Source of the DNA: Cellulomonas sp. KRMCY2
Lineage (GTDB): Bacteria > Actinomycetota > Actinomycetes > Actinomycetales > Cellulomonadaceae
DNA: 64,000 nt
Assembly (NCBI RefSeq): GCF_000526515.1
Contig: NZ_JAGF01000001.1
Coordinates: forward strand, 992,001 to 1,056,000
Direction: 5' to 3'
A program made the translations under genes and the position numbers. Under the pieces are notes generated by a model, which was not told where the DNA came from, ran no database searches, and worked only from the letters and a program-made list of their open reading frames with translations. Below are positions 55,101 to 63,122 of the stretch, piece by piece. The first letter of the stretch is position 1. Every line of letters begins with the position of its first letter.

Positions 55101-55697
55101 CGCCGGGTTCGCGGTCACCGCCTGGGACGCCAGACCGACCAGCGCGAGGGAGTTGTAGGCCATCCCCACCGGGGTGTCCCCGTTGACGCCGGGCGCGGCC
55201 AGGCCCTCGGCGACCACCAAGAGGTTGCCGGTGCCGACGTCGACCTGCCCCTGGACCCGGTCACCGAGCTGGAACGGCAGCGGCGTCGCGCCCTTACGAC
55301 CACCGGCGCCCAACAGGCCGGCCACCACACTCGTCTTGACCGGCGCCGACGTCGAGCACTGCGTCGCGTCGCACGTCTGGACCGTCCACTCGACCGTCGA
55401 ACCCGCGCTCAACGCCGGCAGCGTCGCGCGAGCGACCTGCCCCGACGTCGCCGCGACCGTGGTGCCGTTGAGGTAGTTCCACGTCCCCGACCCCGGGGAG
55501 CGGGCGAAGAACTTCGCCGTCACCGCCCCACCATCAGGATCGGCCACCGTCGCCGCGAGGACCGGTGTGTGCGACACAGGCCGCTCGAACACCAGAGTTG
55601 TCGGGACACTCGGTGTCGCCGCCCACGCCGGGACCGTCGTCCCGACCATCGCCGCGATCGTCCCCAGCGCAACAAGACCCCACCGAGCTGCACGCAT
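52188..55697 (-). CDS. Secreted RHS/YD-repeat protein with short hydrophobic tip
   Basis: 1169-residue polymorphic-toxin-like protein. A signal peptide (VALGTIAAMVGTTVPAWA) is followed by a beta-sandwich domain, a region resembling the DUF6531 or TcdB-like start (LGDRVQGQVDVGTGNLL), and YD repeats from about residue 290 (DRNGNVTTIIYNPY, YGYDAAGDLVTVKDALNRTT, YTYDVLDRVTGTDYSG). These end in the RHS core (PFLYTGGLHDRTTGWIKNGA, then NRYAYAGCNPINYTDPTG). The tip after DPTG is just 57 residues, RSLSDSTICAMPG to TEISCRHTR, with a hydrophobic Gly/Ala/Ile-rich centre between two cysteines. The ATG at 55697 starts the signal peptide. A sigma-70-like promoter lies upstream. Secretion by Sec without T6SS genes is usual in Gram-positive RHS/WapA proteins. 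Confidence 0.85.
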   Translation of the reverse strand: MRAARWGLVALGTIAAMVGTTVPAWAATPSVPTTLVFERPVSHTPVLAATVADPDGGAVTAKFFARSPGSGTWNYLNGTTVAATSGQVARATLPALSAGSTVEWTVQTCDATQCSTSAPVKTSVVAGLLGAGGRKGATPLPFQLGDRVQGQVDVGTGNLLVVAEGLAAPGVNGDTPVGMAYNSLALVGLASQAVTANPAGFGWTQTVGLGVRVESQADGSVIYWGPSGLSGTFAPSGTAGVWVPPAGFTADLVQITGGWTLTDHASAHKQTFNAAGLLTSITDRNGNVTTIIYNPYAATVPLTVTGNAGPTAARAVNVVRNTSTGRISGLNQSGTGSVSRAVAYGYDAAGDLVTVKDALNRTTTFTYSGHKLITVAAPGGVTTHFTYDSRARVTSVRQVNTTAGSPGDTWTRFAYPSATQVLVSDGAQEQAGSPTTGPHTTYTLTTDQRVSTAVDAAGRTRSAQYTPNFDPASTTQGAGPTGATTSMTYGANSGESLTQAAAPTGATRGWAYTNTAAATKHLPSSSTDSAGSQSLFTYNGAGNAMTATSALAAQATLTRNTDGTVATATGPGNAPNATGYTYTNAQVTQVTPVTGSSLGVRNFTYDPYGRLATETNGRGITTTYTYDVLDRVTGTDYSGTTPNPDVSYTYDSAGRLATRTDPAGTTTSTYDQVSNLLTRVNTFDNKTISYGYDKAARLAKVTDGRGNTTYAYDTAGALTAMEYNQGAGRATTRFAVDDKGRRTDTWMQTNTTNTIWAAHSHTDYDASGRPARIIGERNAPSSGGGAPTVEVDLTYCYAASSTYPTCSTTPTNDRSFVQWRANNLTGQVTTYTYDTGGRLTGAAMTAGTKADGTTIAAVTYIYTYDARGNRTTASTTTGGVTTTQTRAHNPANQLTTAGFTYDGAGNLTADPTAGTITYSAGDQMAAVTRNGTTYDYTYAGTGNNELLRHEVGASTYAYTYGREAANGRPVIEQVHLGTTQSAYLDNDPTGQPIQLRTSTGQALLYIYDGLGSPAALLTSFDTSAFQYSFDPYGVATLEQSSGGNAVAQTPFLYTGGLHDRTTGWIKNGARYYTPGEGRWTQHDTLDAPLDPNNANRYAYAGCNPINYTDPTGRSLSDSTICAMPGYITGGIFTVGLAFAPISAGASIGISLAIMGATAWATEISCRHTR
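52369..52664. repeat. RHS core repeat, copy in the complete gene (296 bp)
   Basis: Partner of 50739-51034. The identity begins exactly at the tip junction (DPTG codons) and extends into the core. Confidence 0.92.
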
Positions 55698-55750
55698 CCT
55701 GGCCCCCACAGGTCGGCCCCCGGCGCCCCCTAGCGTCAGCTGGCATGTAA

Positions 55751-55780
55751 GGAGTACCGCGATACGCCCAAGATCGTCAA
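55751..55780 (-). promoter_or_regulatory. Sigma-70-like promoter of the RHS gene
   Basis: On the minus strand TTGACG (55780-55775) and TACTCC (55756-55751) are 18 bp apart and lie 54 bases before the RHS start codon. The -35 is a near-perfect consensus. Confidence 0.55.
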
Positions 55781-55962
55781 GGAATGTCCGTTTCGACGAA
55801 CGCGAACGCGGACGCCGGGCAACGCACCCGAGGCGCCGAACCAAGGCCCGATAGTGCCTGTGATGTCATTTCGAACCGAGACGCTGTCGGCAAGTGGCCT
55901 ACACCGTGCCGGGCATGGCCGCCTTCGTGGACCGCCACCGACACGACCTCGACCGCTCATAG

Positions 55963-56325
55963 CGGGGCCACCGGCGACGCGCCCGCTGCGAGGACCGGAT
56001 CCGTCTGGCCAAGGACACCGGCCTGGCGAACCTGCCCCTGCACTCCTTCGCCGCGAACCGGATCTGGTGCGTCGTCGTTGCGCTGGCCGCCGAGATCACT
56101 GCCTGGATGCAGATGCTCGCCCTGCACGGGCACGAGGCTCGCCGCTGGGAGCCCAAGGCCCTGCGGTTCCGGCTCTTCACGATCCCCGCGACCCTGGCCC
56201 CCTCCGGGCGACGCGTCCGCCTGCACCTGGCCACCCGATCACCGTTCGCCGCACTCACGCTGAGCGGCCTGGACCGCCTCGGAGCACTGGCACCCGGCCA
56301 ACACCGGACACCACCCTCGCCATGA
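55963..56325 (+). pseudogene. IS1380-family transposase, C-terminal remnant
   Basis: The open frame encodes RARCEDRIRLAKDTGLANLP, then AANRIWCVVVALAAEITAWM and RRWEPKALRFRLFTIPATLA, the conserved C-terminal third of IS1380-type DDE transposases. The N-terminal part is missing: an in-frame stop precedes at 55960 and the sequence upstream is unrelated. The downstream bases to about 56476, containing gatgaaagatcgaggctaag, resemble the element's right end. The element is dead and lies just upstream of the RHS promoter. Confidence 0.8.
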
Positions 56326-56626
56326 CCTCGAGCACGACCCCAGCCCGGTACCCGCGCCCACCCCGCACGACAGCGGGCCCGCTGTCACACCCGCGGGCCA
56401 GAATCAGGAACCACAGCGGCTACCGAGCCGCTTCCGGACCTCACACCCCGGCCCGATGAAAGATCGAGGCTAAGGCCGGTCGACGGGTCGGCGTGGCCCA
56501 CGACGCTGCGGGATACCCGTGCGCCGAGTTCACGCACCCGGACGGCCTTAGCCACGCTCGAACGCTATCCACGGGAACCGACGCTCCAGGTTCCGACACC
56601 TGCGAAGAGGCACACCAACCCGGAGC
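56326..56626. other. No gene; tail of dead insertion sequence and unassigned bases
   Basis: The first 150 bases probably belong to the IS1380-type remnant, including the hairpin cagcgggcccgctg at about 56371. The rest up to the end of the ligase pseudogene shows no protein-like frame. Confidence 0.4.
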
Positions 56627-57700
56627 TCAGCGTGCGAGGTTCAGGATCTCAGAGAGCCGGAAGTCGCCAGGCACTTCGAGTTGGTCGTAGGTGCATGACG
56701 AGGGATCGCGGTCGAGGCGCCAGCGGCGGAAGCGGGCGGTGTGTCGCAGTCGGCTGCCCTGCATCTGGTCGTAGGCGACCTCGACCACAAGCTCAGGCCG
56801 CAGTGGTGTGAAGGAGAGGTCCTTGCCCTGGCTCCACCGGCTCACCGTCCCGGGGATCCGGTCCGGGTTGGCGATGGCTTGATCGCCCCAGTCGGCCCAC
56901 GGATGGTCGTCGGTGCCGCTCTCGAACGGCCGGAGTTCGTCGAGCAGTGCCGCACGCTTGGCGGTGGTGAAGGACGCGGCCACTCCGATGTGCTGGAGTC
57001 TGCCGTTGTCGTACAGCCCGAGGAGCAACGAGCCGAGGAGCGGTCTGCTCTGCGTTGACGTCTTGTGGAGGCGGTAGCCAGCGACCACGCAGTCGGCCGT
57101 GCGTTCGTGCTTGATCTTGAACATGCTGCGCTTGTCAGGCTGGTACGGGCTGTCGAGCGGCTTCGCCACCACGCCATCCAAGCCAGCGCCCTCGAAGCGG
57201 GTGAACTAGTCCTGCGCGGTGGCGAAGTCCGGTGTGCTGGGCGTGAGGAAGACCCGTCCGGATGCGTCGCCGATGGCGGCAACGAGTCGCGCTCGGCGCT
57301 CACGGAACGGGCGACGCATGAGGTTCTCGTCGTCCTCAGCCAACAGGTCGAAGCCGACGAAGGCTGCTGGGGTCTGCTCGGAGAGCAGCTTCACGCGGCT
57401 CGCCGCGGGGTGGACGCGCTGCTGGAGGGCGTCGAAGTCCAGCCGATCAGCGGTGACGACGATGATCTCGCCGTCGAGCACACACCGCTGCGGAGTCTGC
57501 TCCTTGATGGCGTTGATCACCTCCGGGAAGTACCGGGTCATCGGCCGCTCGTTTCTGCTACCCAGCACCACCTCGTCGCCGTCGCGAAACACGATGGTTC
57601 GGAAGCCGTCCCACTTGGGCTCCGTGTGGCCCAGGTCCGGGATGGTGGGTACGGCCTTGGCGAGCATCGGGGCCACAGGCGGCATCACGGGGAGGTCCAT
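56627..57700 (-). pseudogene. Second LigC-type ATP-dependent DNA ligase, amber-interrupted
   Basis: Full-length homologue of the intact ligase at 57967, but on the opposite strand and clearly diverged (SRNERPMTRYFPEVINAIKE, DKRSMFKIKHERTADCVVAG). It has the adenylation lysine in HTEPKWDGFR and ends in FRLSEILNLAR. A single TAG at 57208-57206 interrupts it where homologues have Trp (DW-FTRFEGAGLDG), the change expected from one TGG-to-TAG transition. Everything else is open. Either the gene was inactivated recently or the base is a read error. Its lower GC and different residues suggest it arrived from another actinobacterium. Confidence 0.85.
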
Positions 57701-57714
57701 GCACGGCATACGGC

Positions 57715-57924
57715 ATGACCGCCAGGCAGCGCGCCGTCGTCGTGCCCGTCGCGCGACAGCGGGCCCACAACTCGACCCTCGTCATGTCCGCCGCGGCGGA
57801 TGTGGACCCGGTGTTCCGACGCTGGTGGATGCAGGGCGTCAAGGACCGGCTGCCCCGTGCCGAGGCATGGCTCGCCGTCGAGGGGGACCGCATCGACGCG
57901 GCCCTGCGTCGCCGACCGACATAG
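57715..57924 (+). CDS. Small hypothetical protein upstream of ligC
   Basis: 69-residue frame; the later ATG at 57784 would give 46 residues (MSAAADVDPVFRRWWMQGVK, then DRLPRAEAWLAVEGDRIDAA). The second part looks like real protein, perhaps the end of a gene cut by island insertion. It stops exactly at the edge of the right 142-bp copy. No family recognised. Confidence 0.35.
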   Translation: MTARQRAVVVPVARQRAHNSTLVMSAAADVDPVFRRWWMQGVKDRLPRAEAWLAVEGDRIDAALRRRPT

Positions 57925-58066
57925 CCGGCGCGTGCGCCATCGGCCGCTCGGCTCCACACTGGGGCGATGGATCTCCCGGTCATGCCACCCGTCGCGCCGA
58001 TGCTCGCCAAGGCGGTGTCGCAGATCCCGCCCGACCAGCACTACGAGCCCAAGTGGGACGGGTTCC
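57925..58066. repeat. Direct duplication, right copy (142 bp)
   Basis: Partner of 49838-49979, located at the leader and 5' end of intact ligC. The two copies are 8087 bp apart (start to start). Confidence 0.95.
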
Positions 58067-59028
58067 GGGCGATCGTCTTCCGCGACGGCGACGAGGTCGA
58101 GATCACCAGCCGCACCACGAAGCCGATCACGCGCTACTTCCCCGAGGTCGTCGCCGCGTGCCTGCACGAGCTCCCGCCGCGCTGCGTCGTCGACGGCGAG
58201 ATCGTGGTCCCGAGCGCGGACGCGACCGGCCTGGACTTCGAGGCCCTCCTGCAGCGGATCCACCCGGCGGACTCGCGGGTGCGCATGCTCGCCAGGCAGA
58301 CACCCGCGATGCTGGTCGTGTTCGACCTGCTCGCCCTCGGTGACGACGACCTGATGCCCCGGCCGTTCGGCGAGCGCCGGGCCCGCCTGCAGGAGGCGGT
58401 CGCGGGTATCGGGCCGGGGGTGTACCTGACCCGCGCCACGTCCGACCTCGACGAGGCGCGGCGCTGGTTCGAGGTCTTCGAGGGCGCGGGGCTCGACGGC
58501 ATCGTCGCCAAGCGGACCGACCTGGCCTATCAGCCGGACAAGCGGGTCATGACGAAGATCAAGCACGAGCGGACAGCAGACTGCGTGGTCGCGGGCTACC
58601 GCGTGCACAAGGGCACCGACGACGCCGTCGGCTCGCTGCTCCTGGGCCTGTACGCCGACGACGGCACGCTCGCGTCGGTCGGGGTCACGAGCGCCTTCCC
58701 GATGGCCCGGCGCAAGGAGCTCTTCGCCGAGCTCGCACCGCTGGTCACCGACGCCCTGGACCACCCGTGGACGGCGGCGGCGCAGGCTGCCGGGACCCGC
58801 ACACCGCAGGAGGCCGCGGGCAGCCGGTGGAACGCCGGGAAGGACCTGGCCTTCGTCCCGCTGCGACCGGAGCGCGTCGTCGAGGTGCGCTACGACCACA
58901 TGGAGGGGCCGAGGTTCCGGCACACCACCCAGCTCGTGCGGTGGCGCCCCGACCGTGAGCCCGCGAGCTGCACCTACGCCCAGCTCGAGCACCCGGTGCG
59001 CTTCGACCTGGCCGACGTCCTCGGGTGA
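57967..59028 (+). CDS. ligC: ATP-dependent DNA ligase, LigC type
   Basis: 353-residue ligase closely similar to mycobacterial LigC. The adenylated Lys29 is in YEPKWDGFRAI. Motif III is in RCVVDGEIVVP and FDLLALGDDDLM, motif IV is GLDGIVAKRTDLAYQPDKR and motif V is TKIKHERTADCVVAG. The OB domain ends FRHTTQLVRWRPDREPASC. LigC joins nicks in repair, notably with the primase/polymerase partners of the NHEJ-like and gap-repair systems, none of which are visible here. ATG 57967 matches the family start. Its first 33 codons and leader are duplicated 8 kb upstream. Confidence 0.92.
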   Translation: MDLPVMPPVAPMLAKAVSQIPPDQHYEPKWDGFRAIVFRDGDEVEITSRTTKPITRYFPEVVAACLHELPPRCVVDGEIVVPSADATGLDFEALLQRIHPADSRVRMLARQTPAMLVVFDLLALGDDDLMPRPFGERRARLQEAVAGIGPGVYLTRATSDLDEARRWFEVFEGAGLDGIVAKRTDLAYQPDKRVMTKIKHERTADCVVAGYRVHKGTDDAVGSLLLGLYADDGTLASVGVTSAFPMARRKELFAELAPLVTDALDHPWTAAAQAAGTRTPQEAAGSRWNAGKDLAFVPLRPERVVEVRYDHMEGPRFRHTTQLVRWRPDREPASCTYAQLEHPVRFDLADVLG

Positions 59029-59085
59029 GGCCCGACCACCCGAATGCACCTTGCGTGAGTCGCCGATCGGGTCCAGGGTCACAGG

Positions 59086-60039
59086 ATGACTGGCCCTCTG
59101 CCCGGGCCCCCGTCGACGACGATCTCTGACGTGGCGCAGCCCGCCGCAGTCGGGATCACGACCGGCGAGGTCGCCGCCCAGCCGACCCGCCTGGGCGCCT
59201 CTCCGGCGGGGCAGCGGCACGCGGCCAACGGGATCGTCTTTCCCGACCTGTCCGGCCCGTACTACGCCGAGGTTCTGCTCGGCTACGTCGAGGCCGCGTC
59301 ACGGGCCGGACGCAGCGTCCTGGTCCAGGCCACCGAAGGCCTGCCCGACGTCGCCACGGCCGTCCGCGAGCTGGCCGGCCGGGTCGACGGCCTCGTGATG
59401 CTCGGCCGCACCGCGTCGGACCAGGTCGTCGAGGAGATCCTCGCCACCGGGCTGCCCGTCGTGCTCGTCGCCCGTCCTCCCGTGCCCGGCGCCGACTGCC
59501 TGCGCGTCCAGAACCGGAGCGGTGCCGTGGCTCTCGGTGAGCACCTCGCCGCGCACCGCTTCCGCTCGGTCCGGTTCGTCGGCTCCCCCGGTGCCTCGCC
59601 CGACGCCGCGGAACGCTGGGAGGGGGTCCGGGACGCCTTCGCCGGCCATGGCAGCCGCCTGGACGTCGTCGAGTGTGCGTTCAACGAGACGAACGGCTAC
59701 CACGCGGTCCGCGACATGCTCGCAGCCGGCGACCGCCCCCGCGCCCTGGTGTGCGCGAACGACGAGATCGCGCTGGGCGCCGTCCTGGCGGCCGAGGAGG
59801 CCGGCCTGCACGTCGGCTCCCAGATCTCGATCACCGGCTGGGACGACGTCATGGCGGCCCGCTACTCGCGCCCGGGCCTGACCACCGTCCACCAGCCGAT
59901 GCATCGTCTCGGCGCACTGGCCGCCGAGGTCCTCGACCGCCGCATGTCGACACCCCGCGCGGAGGCCCGGCGGGTCACCCTGCCCACCGAGCTCGTGGTC
60001 CGCTCGAGCTGCGGCTGCGCCCCGGGCGCGAGGCCGTGA
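59086..60039 (+). CDS. LacI-family sugar-binding regulator with degraded HTH
   Basis: 317-residue protein whose residues about 47-310 are a typical LacI/periplasmic-binding effector domain (GIVFPDLSGPYYAEVLLGYV, RVDGLVMLG, CANDEIALGAVLAA, ITGWDDVMAARYSRPGLTTV). The N-terminal region still shows TISDVAQPAAVGITTGEVA where LacI proteins have TIxDVAxxAGVSxxTVSRVL, but the recognition helix residues, the hinge LGYxPN motif and about 15 residues are missing. It may have lost DNA binding, or the start region was rearranged. The ATG at 59086 follows the ligase gene by 57 bases. Confidence 0.75.
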   Translation: MTGPLPGPPSTTISDVAQPAAVGITTGEVAAQPTRLGASPAGQRHAANGIVFPDLSGPYYAEVLLGYVEAASRAGRSVLVQATEGLPDVATAVRELAGRVDGLVMLGRTASDQVVEEILATGLPVVLVARPPVPGADCLRVQNRSGAVALGEHLAAHRFRSVRFVGSPGASPDAAERWEGVRDAFAGHGSRLDVVECAFNETNGYHAVRDMLAAGDRPRALVCANDEIALGAVLAAEEAGLHVGSQISITGWDDVMAARYSRPGLTTVHQPMHRLGALAAEVLDRRMSTPRAEARRVTLPTELVVRSSCGCAPGARP

Positions 60040-60135
60040 CCTGACGCTGCGCGGTCCCGCGCGTGGCACTGGCGTCGCAGGTGCGGGATCACAGCCGGGC
60101 GGACGCGGGAGCCCGTCGTCCGGCAGGATGGCGCG

Positions 60136-60891
60136 GTGGACAGCGAGGCGCTCACCGGCGGGAACGTGACGGTAGGACTCGTCCGGATCGGCGGGACGGT
60201 CCGCAGGCCGGCCGGGCCGCAGACTCCGGCGGTCCACGCGCTGCTGACCCACCTGGCCGACGTCGGCTTCCGCAACGCCCCACGCAGCCACGGCCTGGAC
60301 GATGCGGGCCGGCACGTCGTGGAGTACGTCCCCGGCCCGATGGCGCACCCCACCGGGCCGGACGTGCCACCGGTGGACGCCGCCGACGTCGGACGCCTGA
60401 TCCGGGACCTGCACGACGCCCTCGACGGCTGGACGCCGCCGGCCGACGCGGCGTGGGTCTGCCCGATCCCGACCGACGGCGCCGACCTGGTCGTGCACAA
60501 CGACATCGCACCGTGGAACCTCGTGGTCGGCGCCGTACGCCTGGTCCTGATCGACTGGGACGGCTGCTCGCCCGGCACCCGCACGTGGGACCTGGCCTAT
60601 GCCGCGCACGGGTTCGTCCCCCTCGAGCCTGCGACCCCGTGGCCGCAGGTGGTCGCGCGGCTGCGCGGGCTCGCGGACGGCTACCGGCTCGACGAGGCCG
60701 GACGTTCACGGCTCGCCGAGACCCTTGCGCCGCGGACGTGGTCGATGCACGCGCTGCTGCACGGCGGCCACGAGACCGGCGAGCAGCCGTGGGCCCGGTT
60801 GTGGGACGAGGGGCACGGGGACGCCTGGCGTCGGGACGCCGAGTGGATCGTGGCCAACGGCACCGCCCTGCGCCGGGAGCTGCTGGCCTGA
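60136..60891 (+). CDS. APH-family phosphotransferase
   Basis: 251-residue kinase-like protein. The catalytic loop is VVHNDIAPWNLVVGAVR with its Asp, followed by the metal-binding LVLIDWDGCSPGTRTWDLAY. A tryptophan-rich C-terminus follows. It resembles the trifolitoxin-immunity/phosphotransferase branch of the APH family that is common in actinobacteria. The substrate is unknown and drug resistance should not be assumed. The start may be GTG 60136 (the first codon reads GTG). Confidence 0.78.
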   Translation: MDSEALTGGNVTVGLVRIGGTVRRPAGPQTPAVHALLTHLADVGFRNAPRSHGLDDAGRHVVEYVPGPMAHPTGPDVPPVDAADVGRLIRDLHDALDGWTPPADAAWVCPIPTDGADLVVHNDIAPWNLVVGAVRLVLIDWDGCSPGTRTWDLAYAAHGFVPLEPATPWPQVVARLRGLADGYRLDEAGRSRLAETLAPRTWSMHALLHGGHETGEQPWARLWDEGHGDAWRRDAEWIVANGTALRRELLA

Positions 60892-60895
60892 CCGG

Positions 60896-60935
60896 TCCAG
60901 GCTCAGCGTCTCGGCTCCAGGCTCAGCGTCTCGGC
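60896..60935. repeat. Two-copy 20-bp tandem repeat
   Basis: tccaggctcagcgtctcggc occurs twice in exact tandem, in the gap between two convergent genes. The second copy carries the stop codon of the acyl-CoA dehydrogenase gene read from the minus strand. Confidence 0.9.
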
Positions 60936-63013
60936 GCGGAGCGCTCCTGGACGGGCTCGTCGCCGCTGGCCCGGAGCCGACGGTAGTACTCCCGCGCCTC
61001 GTCCTGGCGGTCCCGCTCGGCACCCGTGGCGATCGAGGCCCGCACGTGCTCGGGGCCGAAGCCGAACGCGTCGACGAGGTCCTGGGCGTGCGGGCGCAGC
61101 CGGGTCAGGAGGCGCTCGACGTACGACGTGATCGTGCGGGCGCGCCCGGCCGAGAGCCGGCCGTTGATCAGGTACCAGGCGAGGTTGCGCTCGATGACCG
61201 TGAGCCCGAACAGGTCGCGCAGCCAGGTGAGGACCTGACGGGTGCCCGGGTCGTCGACCTTCGACAGGCCCGCCGTGAACGCCTCCCACTGGAGCAGGTC
61301 CGCATGGGCCCGCGCGCACTCGATCAGCGCGTGCTGGTGCTCGTTGAAGCGGCGCGCGGCCTCGTCGCGCGGCGCCTTGGTCGCCGGTCGCAGCGCCGCA
61401 GCGACCTCCGCGACCATGGTCTCCACCCGGTCGGTGAGCAGCTCGCGCTGCGCCTCGGTCTCCCGCAGGTGCCCGGCGGTCCGGCGCACGTCCCCCCCGT
61501 CGGCCAGGGTCTGCACGACGCGCAGCAGCGGGGTCCGGTGCAGTGCGGCGTCGGCCGCCCGGCCCGCCACGTACCGGGCGAGCCCGCCGGCGTCGACGTC
61601 CTTGAACTCCTTGGCGTGGTCGGCGAGCAGCCGCTTGGCGACGAGCTGGAGCAGCACGGTGTTGTCACCCTCGAACGTGACGTACACGTCGAGGTCCGCG
61701 CGGAGCGAGACGAGCCGGTTCTCGGTCAGGAAGCCGGCACCGCCGCAGGCCTCCCGTGCAGCCTGCAGCGTCGTCAGCGCATGCCAGGTCGAGGTCGGCT
61801 TGAGGGCCGCGGCGATCGTCTCGAGGTCCTGCCGGTCCGCCTCGGTGTCCTTCGCGCCCGAGAAGACGCCGTCGAAGGTCTCGAGCATGCGCTCGTGGGC
61901 GAACACCTGGGCGTAGGTCTGCGCGAGCAGCGGGAGCAGCCGTCGCTGGTGCTCGGCGTAGTCGAGCAGCACGACCTCGTCGGTGACCGACGGCCCGGTG
62001 AACTGGCGTCGCTCGTTGGCGTAGCTGACCGCGATGATCAGGGCGAGCTTGCTCGTGTTGACGGCGGCGCCGTCGAGCGAGACCCGGCCCTGGACCAGCG
62101 TCCCGAGCATGGTGAAGAAGCGGCGGCCGGGGCTCGCGATCGGCGAGGAGTACGCGCCGTCCGGCGCGACGGCGCCGTAGCGGTTGAGCAGGTCGTGGCG
62201 GGGCACCCGCACGTGCTCGAAGCGCAGGCGACCGTTGTCGATGCCGTTGAGCCCACCCTTGAGCCCGTCGTCCTGGCCGCTGATCCCCGGCAGGAAGTCC
62301 AGGGTCGCCGGGTCGCGCAGCGGCACGTAGAACGCGTGCACGCCATGGTTGACACCGGCGGTGACGAGCTGGGCGAAGACGACGGCAGCGGTCCCGTGCA
62401 TCGCCGCATTGCCCAGGTAGTCCTTCCAGGCCGCCCGGAAGGGGGTGTGCAGGTCGAACTCCTGGGTCTGCGGGTCGTAGGTCGCGGTCGTCCCGATGCT
62501 CGCGACATCGGACCCGTGGCCGGTCTCCGTCATCGCGAACGCCCCGGGGACCTCGACCGACATCGCCGCCGGGAGCAGCCGCTCATGGTGGCCCGCGGTG
62601 CCCAGGTGCAGGATCGACGACGCGAACAGACCCCACTGCACACCGGCCTTGATCTGCAGGGACGGGTCGGCCGTGACGACCTCCTCGAACCGCGCGAGGC
62701 TGCCGCCGTGGTCGTCCGCGCCGCCCAGCGCCGCCGGGAAGGAGCGCAGGACGTCACCCTCCGCGGCGAGGATCCGCAGCTGGGCCAGGACCCGCTCACG
62801 GTGCTCGGCCGCGCTCTGCCCCTCGACCCGGTGCAGCCTCGGGTCGGCGAGCAGGGCCCGGGCGCTGCGCCGGATGTCGGCCCACCTGCCCAGCAGGACC
62901 TGCTCGAGGAGCGGCACGTCGACCTGCGCGGCAGGGCCGGGGACGACGGTCACCGGTCGCCGGGCGCGCTGGGTGGTCCGGCTCTGGGTGGTCCGGGTGG
63001 TCTGGGTGCTCAT
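60923..63013 (-). CDS. Acyl-CoA dehydrogenase / acyl-CoA oxidase-like flavoprotein
   Basis: 696-residue protein of the acyl-CoA oxidase-like branch (longer than 380-residue dehydrogenases). The FAD/substrate region is GAFAMTETGHGSDVASIGTT, a middle segment is VQGRVSLDGAAVNTSKLALI, and EACGGAGFLTENRLVSLRAD is followed by the catalytic base region VYVTFEGDNTVLLQLVAKRL. The C-terminal domain (about 520-690) is as in peroxisomal-type ACOX proteins. It oxidises fatty acyl-CoA to the enoyl-CoA; whether to oxygen or ETF is not clear. ATG 63013 was chosen since the frame beyond is antisense to the TetR gene. Together with the TetR gene and the thiolase-like gene it forms a beta-oxidation unit. Confidence 0.85.
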   Translation of the reverse strand: MSTQTTRTTQSRTTQRARRPVTVVPGPAAQVDVPLLEQVLLGRWADIRRSARALLADPRLHRVEGQSAAEHRERVLAQLRILAAEGDVLRSFPAALGGADDHGGSLARFEEVVTADPSLQIKAGVQWGLFASSILHLGTAGHHERLLPAAMSVEVPGAFAMTETGHGSDVASIGTTATYDPQTQEFDLHTPFRAAWKDYLGNAAMHGTAAVVFAQLVTAGVNHGVHAFYVPLRDPATLDFLPGISGQDDGLKGGLNGIDNGRLRFEHVRVPRHDLLNRYGAVAPDGAYSSPIASPGRRFFTMLGTLVQGRVSLDGAAVNTSKLALIIAVSYANERRQFTGPSVTDEVVLLDYAEHQRRLLPLLAQTYAQVFAHERMLETFDGVFSGAKDTEADRQDLETIAAALKPTSTWHALTTLQAAREACGGAGFLTENRLVSLRADLDVYVTFEGDNTVLLQLVAKRLLADHAKEFKDVDAGGLARYVAGRAADAALHRTPLLRVVQTLADGGDVRRTAGHLRETEAQRELLTDRVETMVAEVAAALRPATKAPRDEAARRFNEHQHALIECARAHADLLQWEAFTAGLSKVDDPGTRQVLTWLRDLFGLTVIERNLAWYLINGRLSAGRARTITSYVERLLTRLRPHAQDLVDAFGFGPEHVRASIATGAERDRQDEAREYYRRLRASGDEPVQERSAPRR

Positions 63014-63032
63014 GATGGCTCCTCGTCGTTGA

Positions 63033-63122
63033 GGGTCTCGGCGGTGGTTCGGGTGTCGGCAGCGGTTCAGGCGTCGGCGGCGGTACGGGTCTCGGCGGCG
63101 GTTCAGGTGTCGGCGGCGGTGG
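63033..63122. repeat. Five-copy 18-bp minisatellite
   Basis: Degenerate units of 18 bp (consensus gggtctcggcggcggttc) at 63033, 63051, 63069, 63087 and 63105. They lie between the acyl-CoA dehydrogenase start and the TetR gene and run into the last codons of TetR (ending STAADT). A multiple of three, so copy changes within the coding part keep the frame. Confidence 0.88.

Noticed and set aside
54135-55733. A 532-residue plus-strand frame opposite the RHS gene
   Set aside because: Low-complexity Arg/Gly text complementary to YD-repeat codons; no start signal or protein-like segment.
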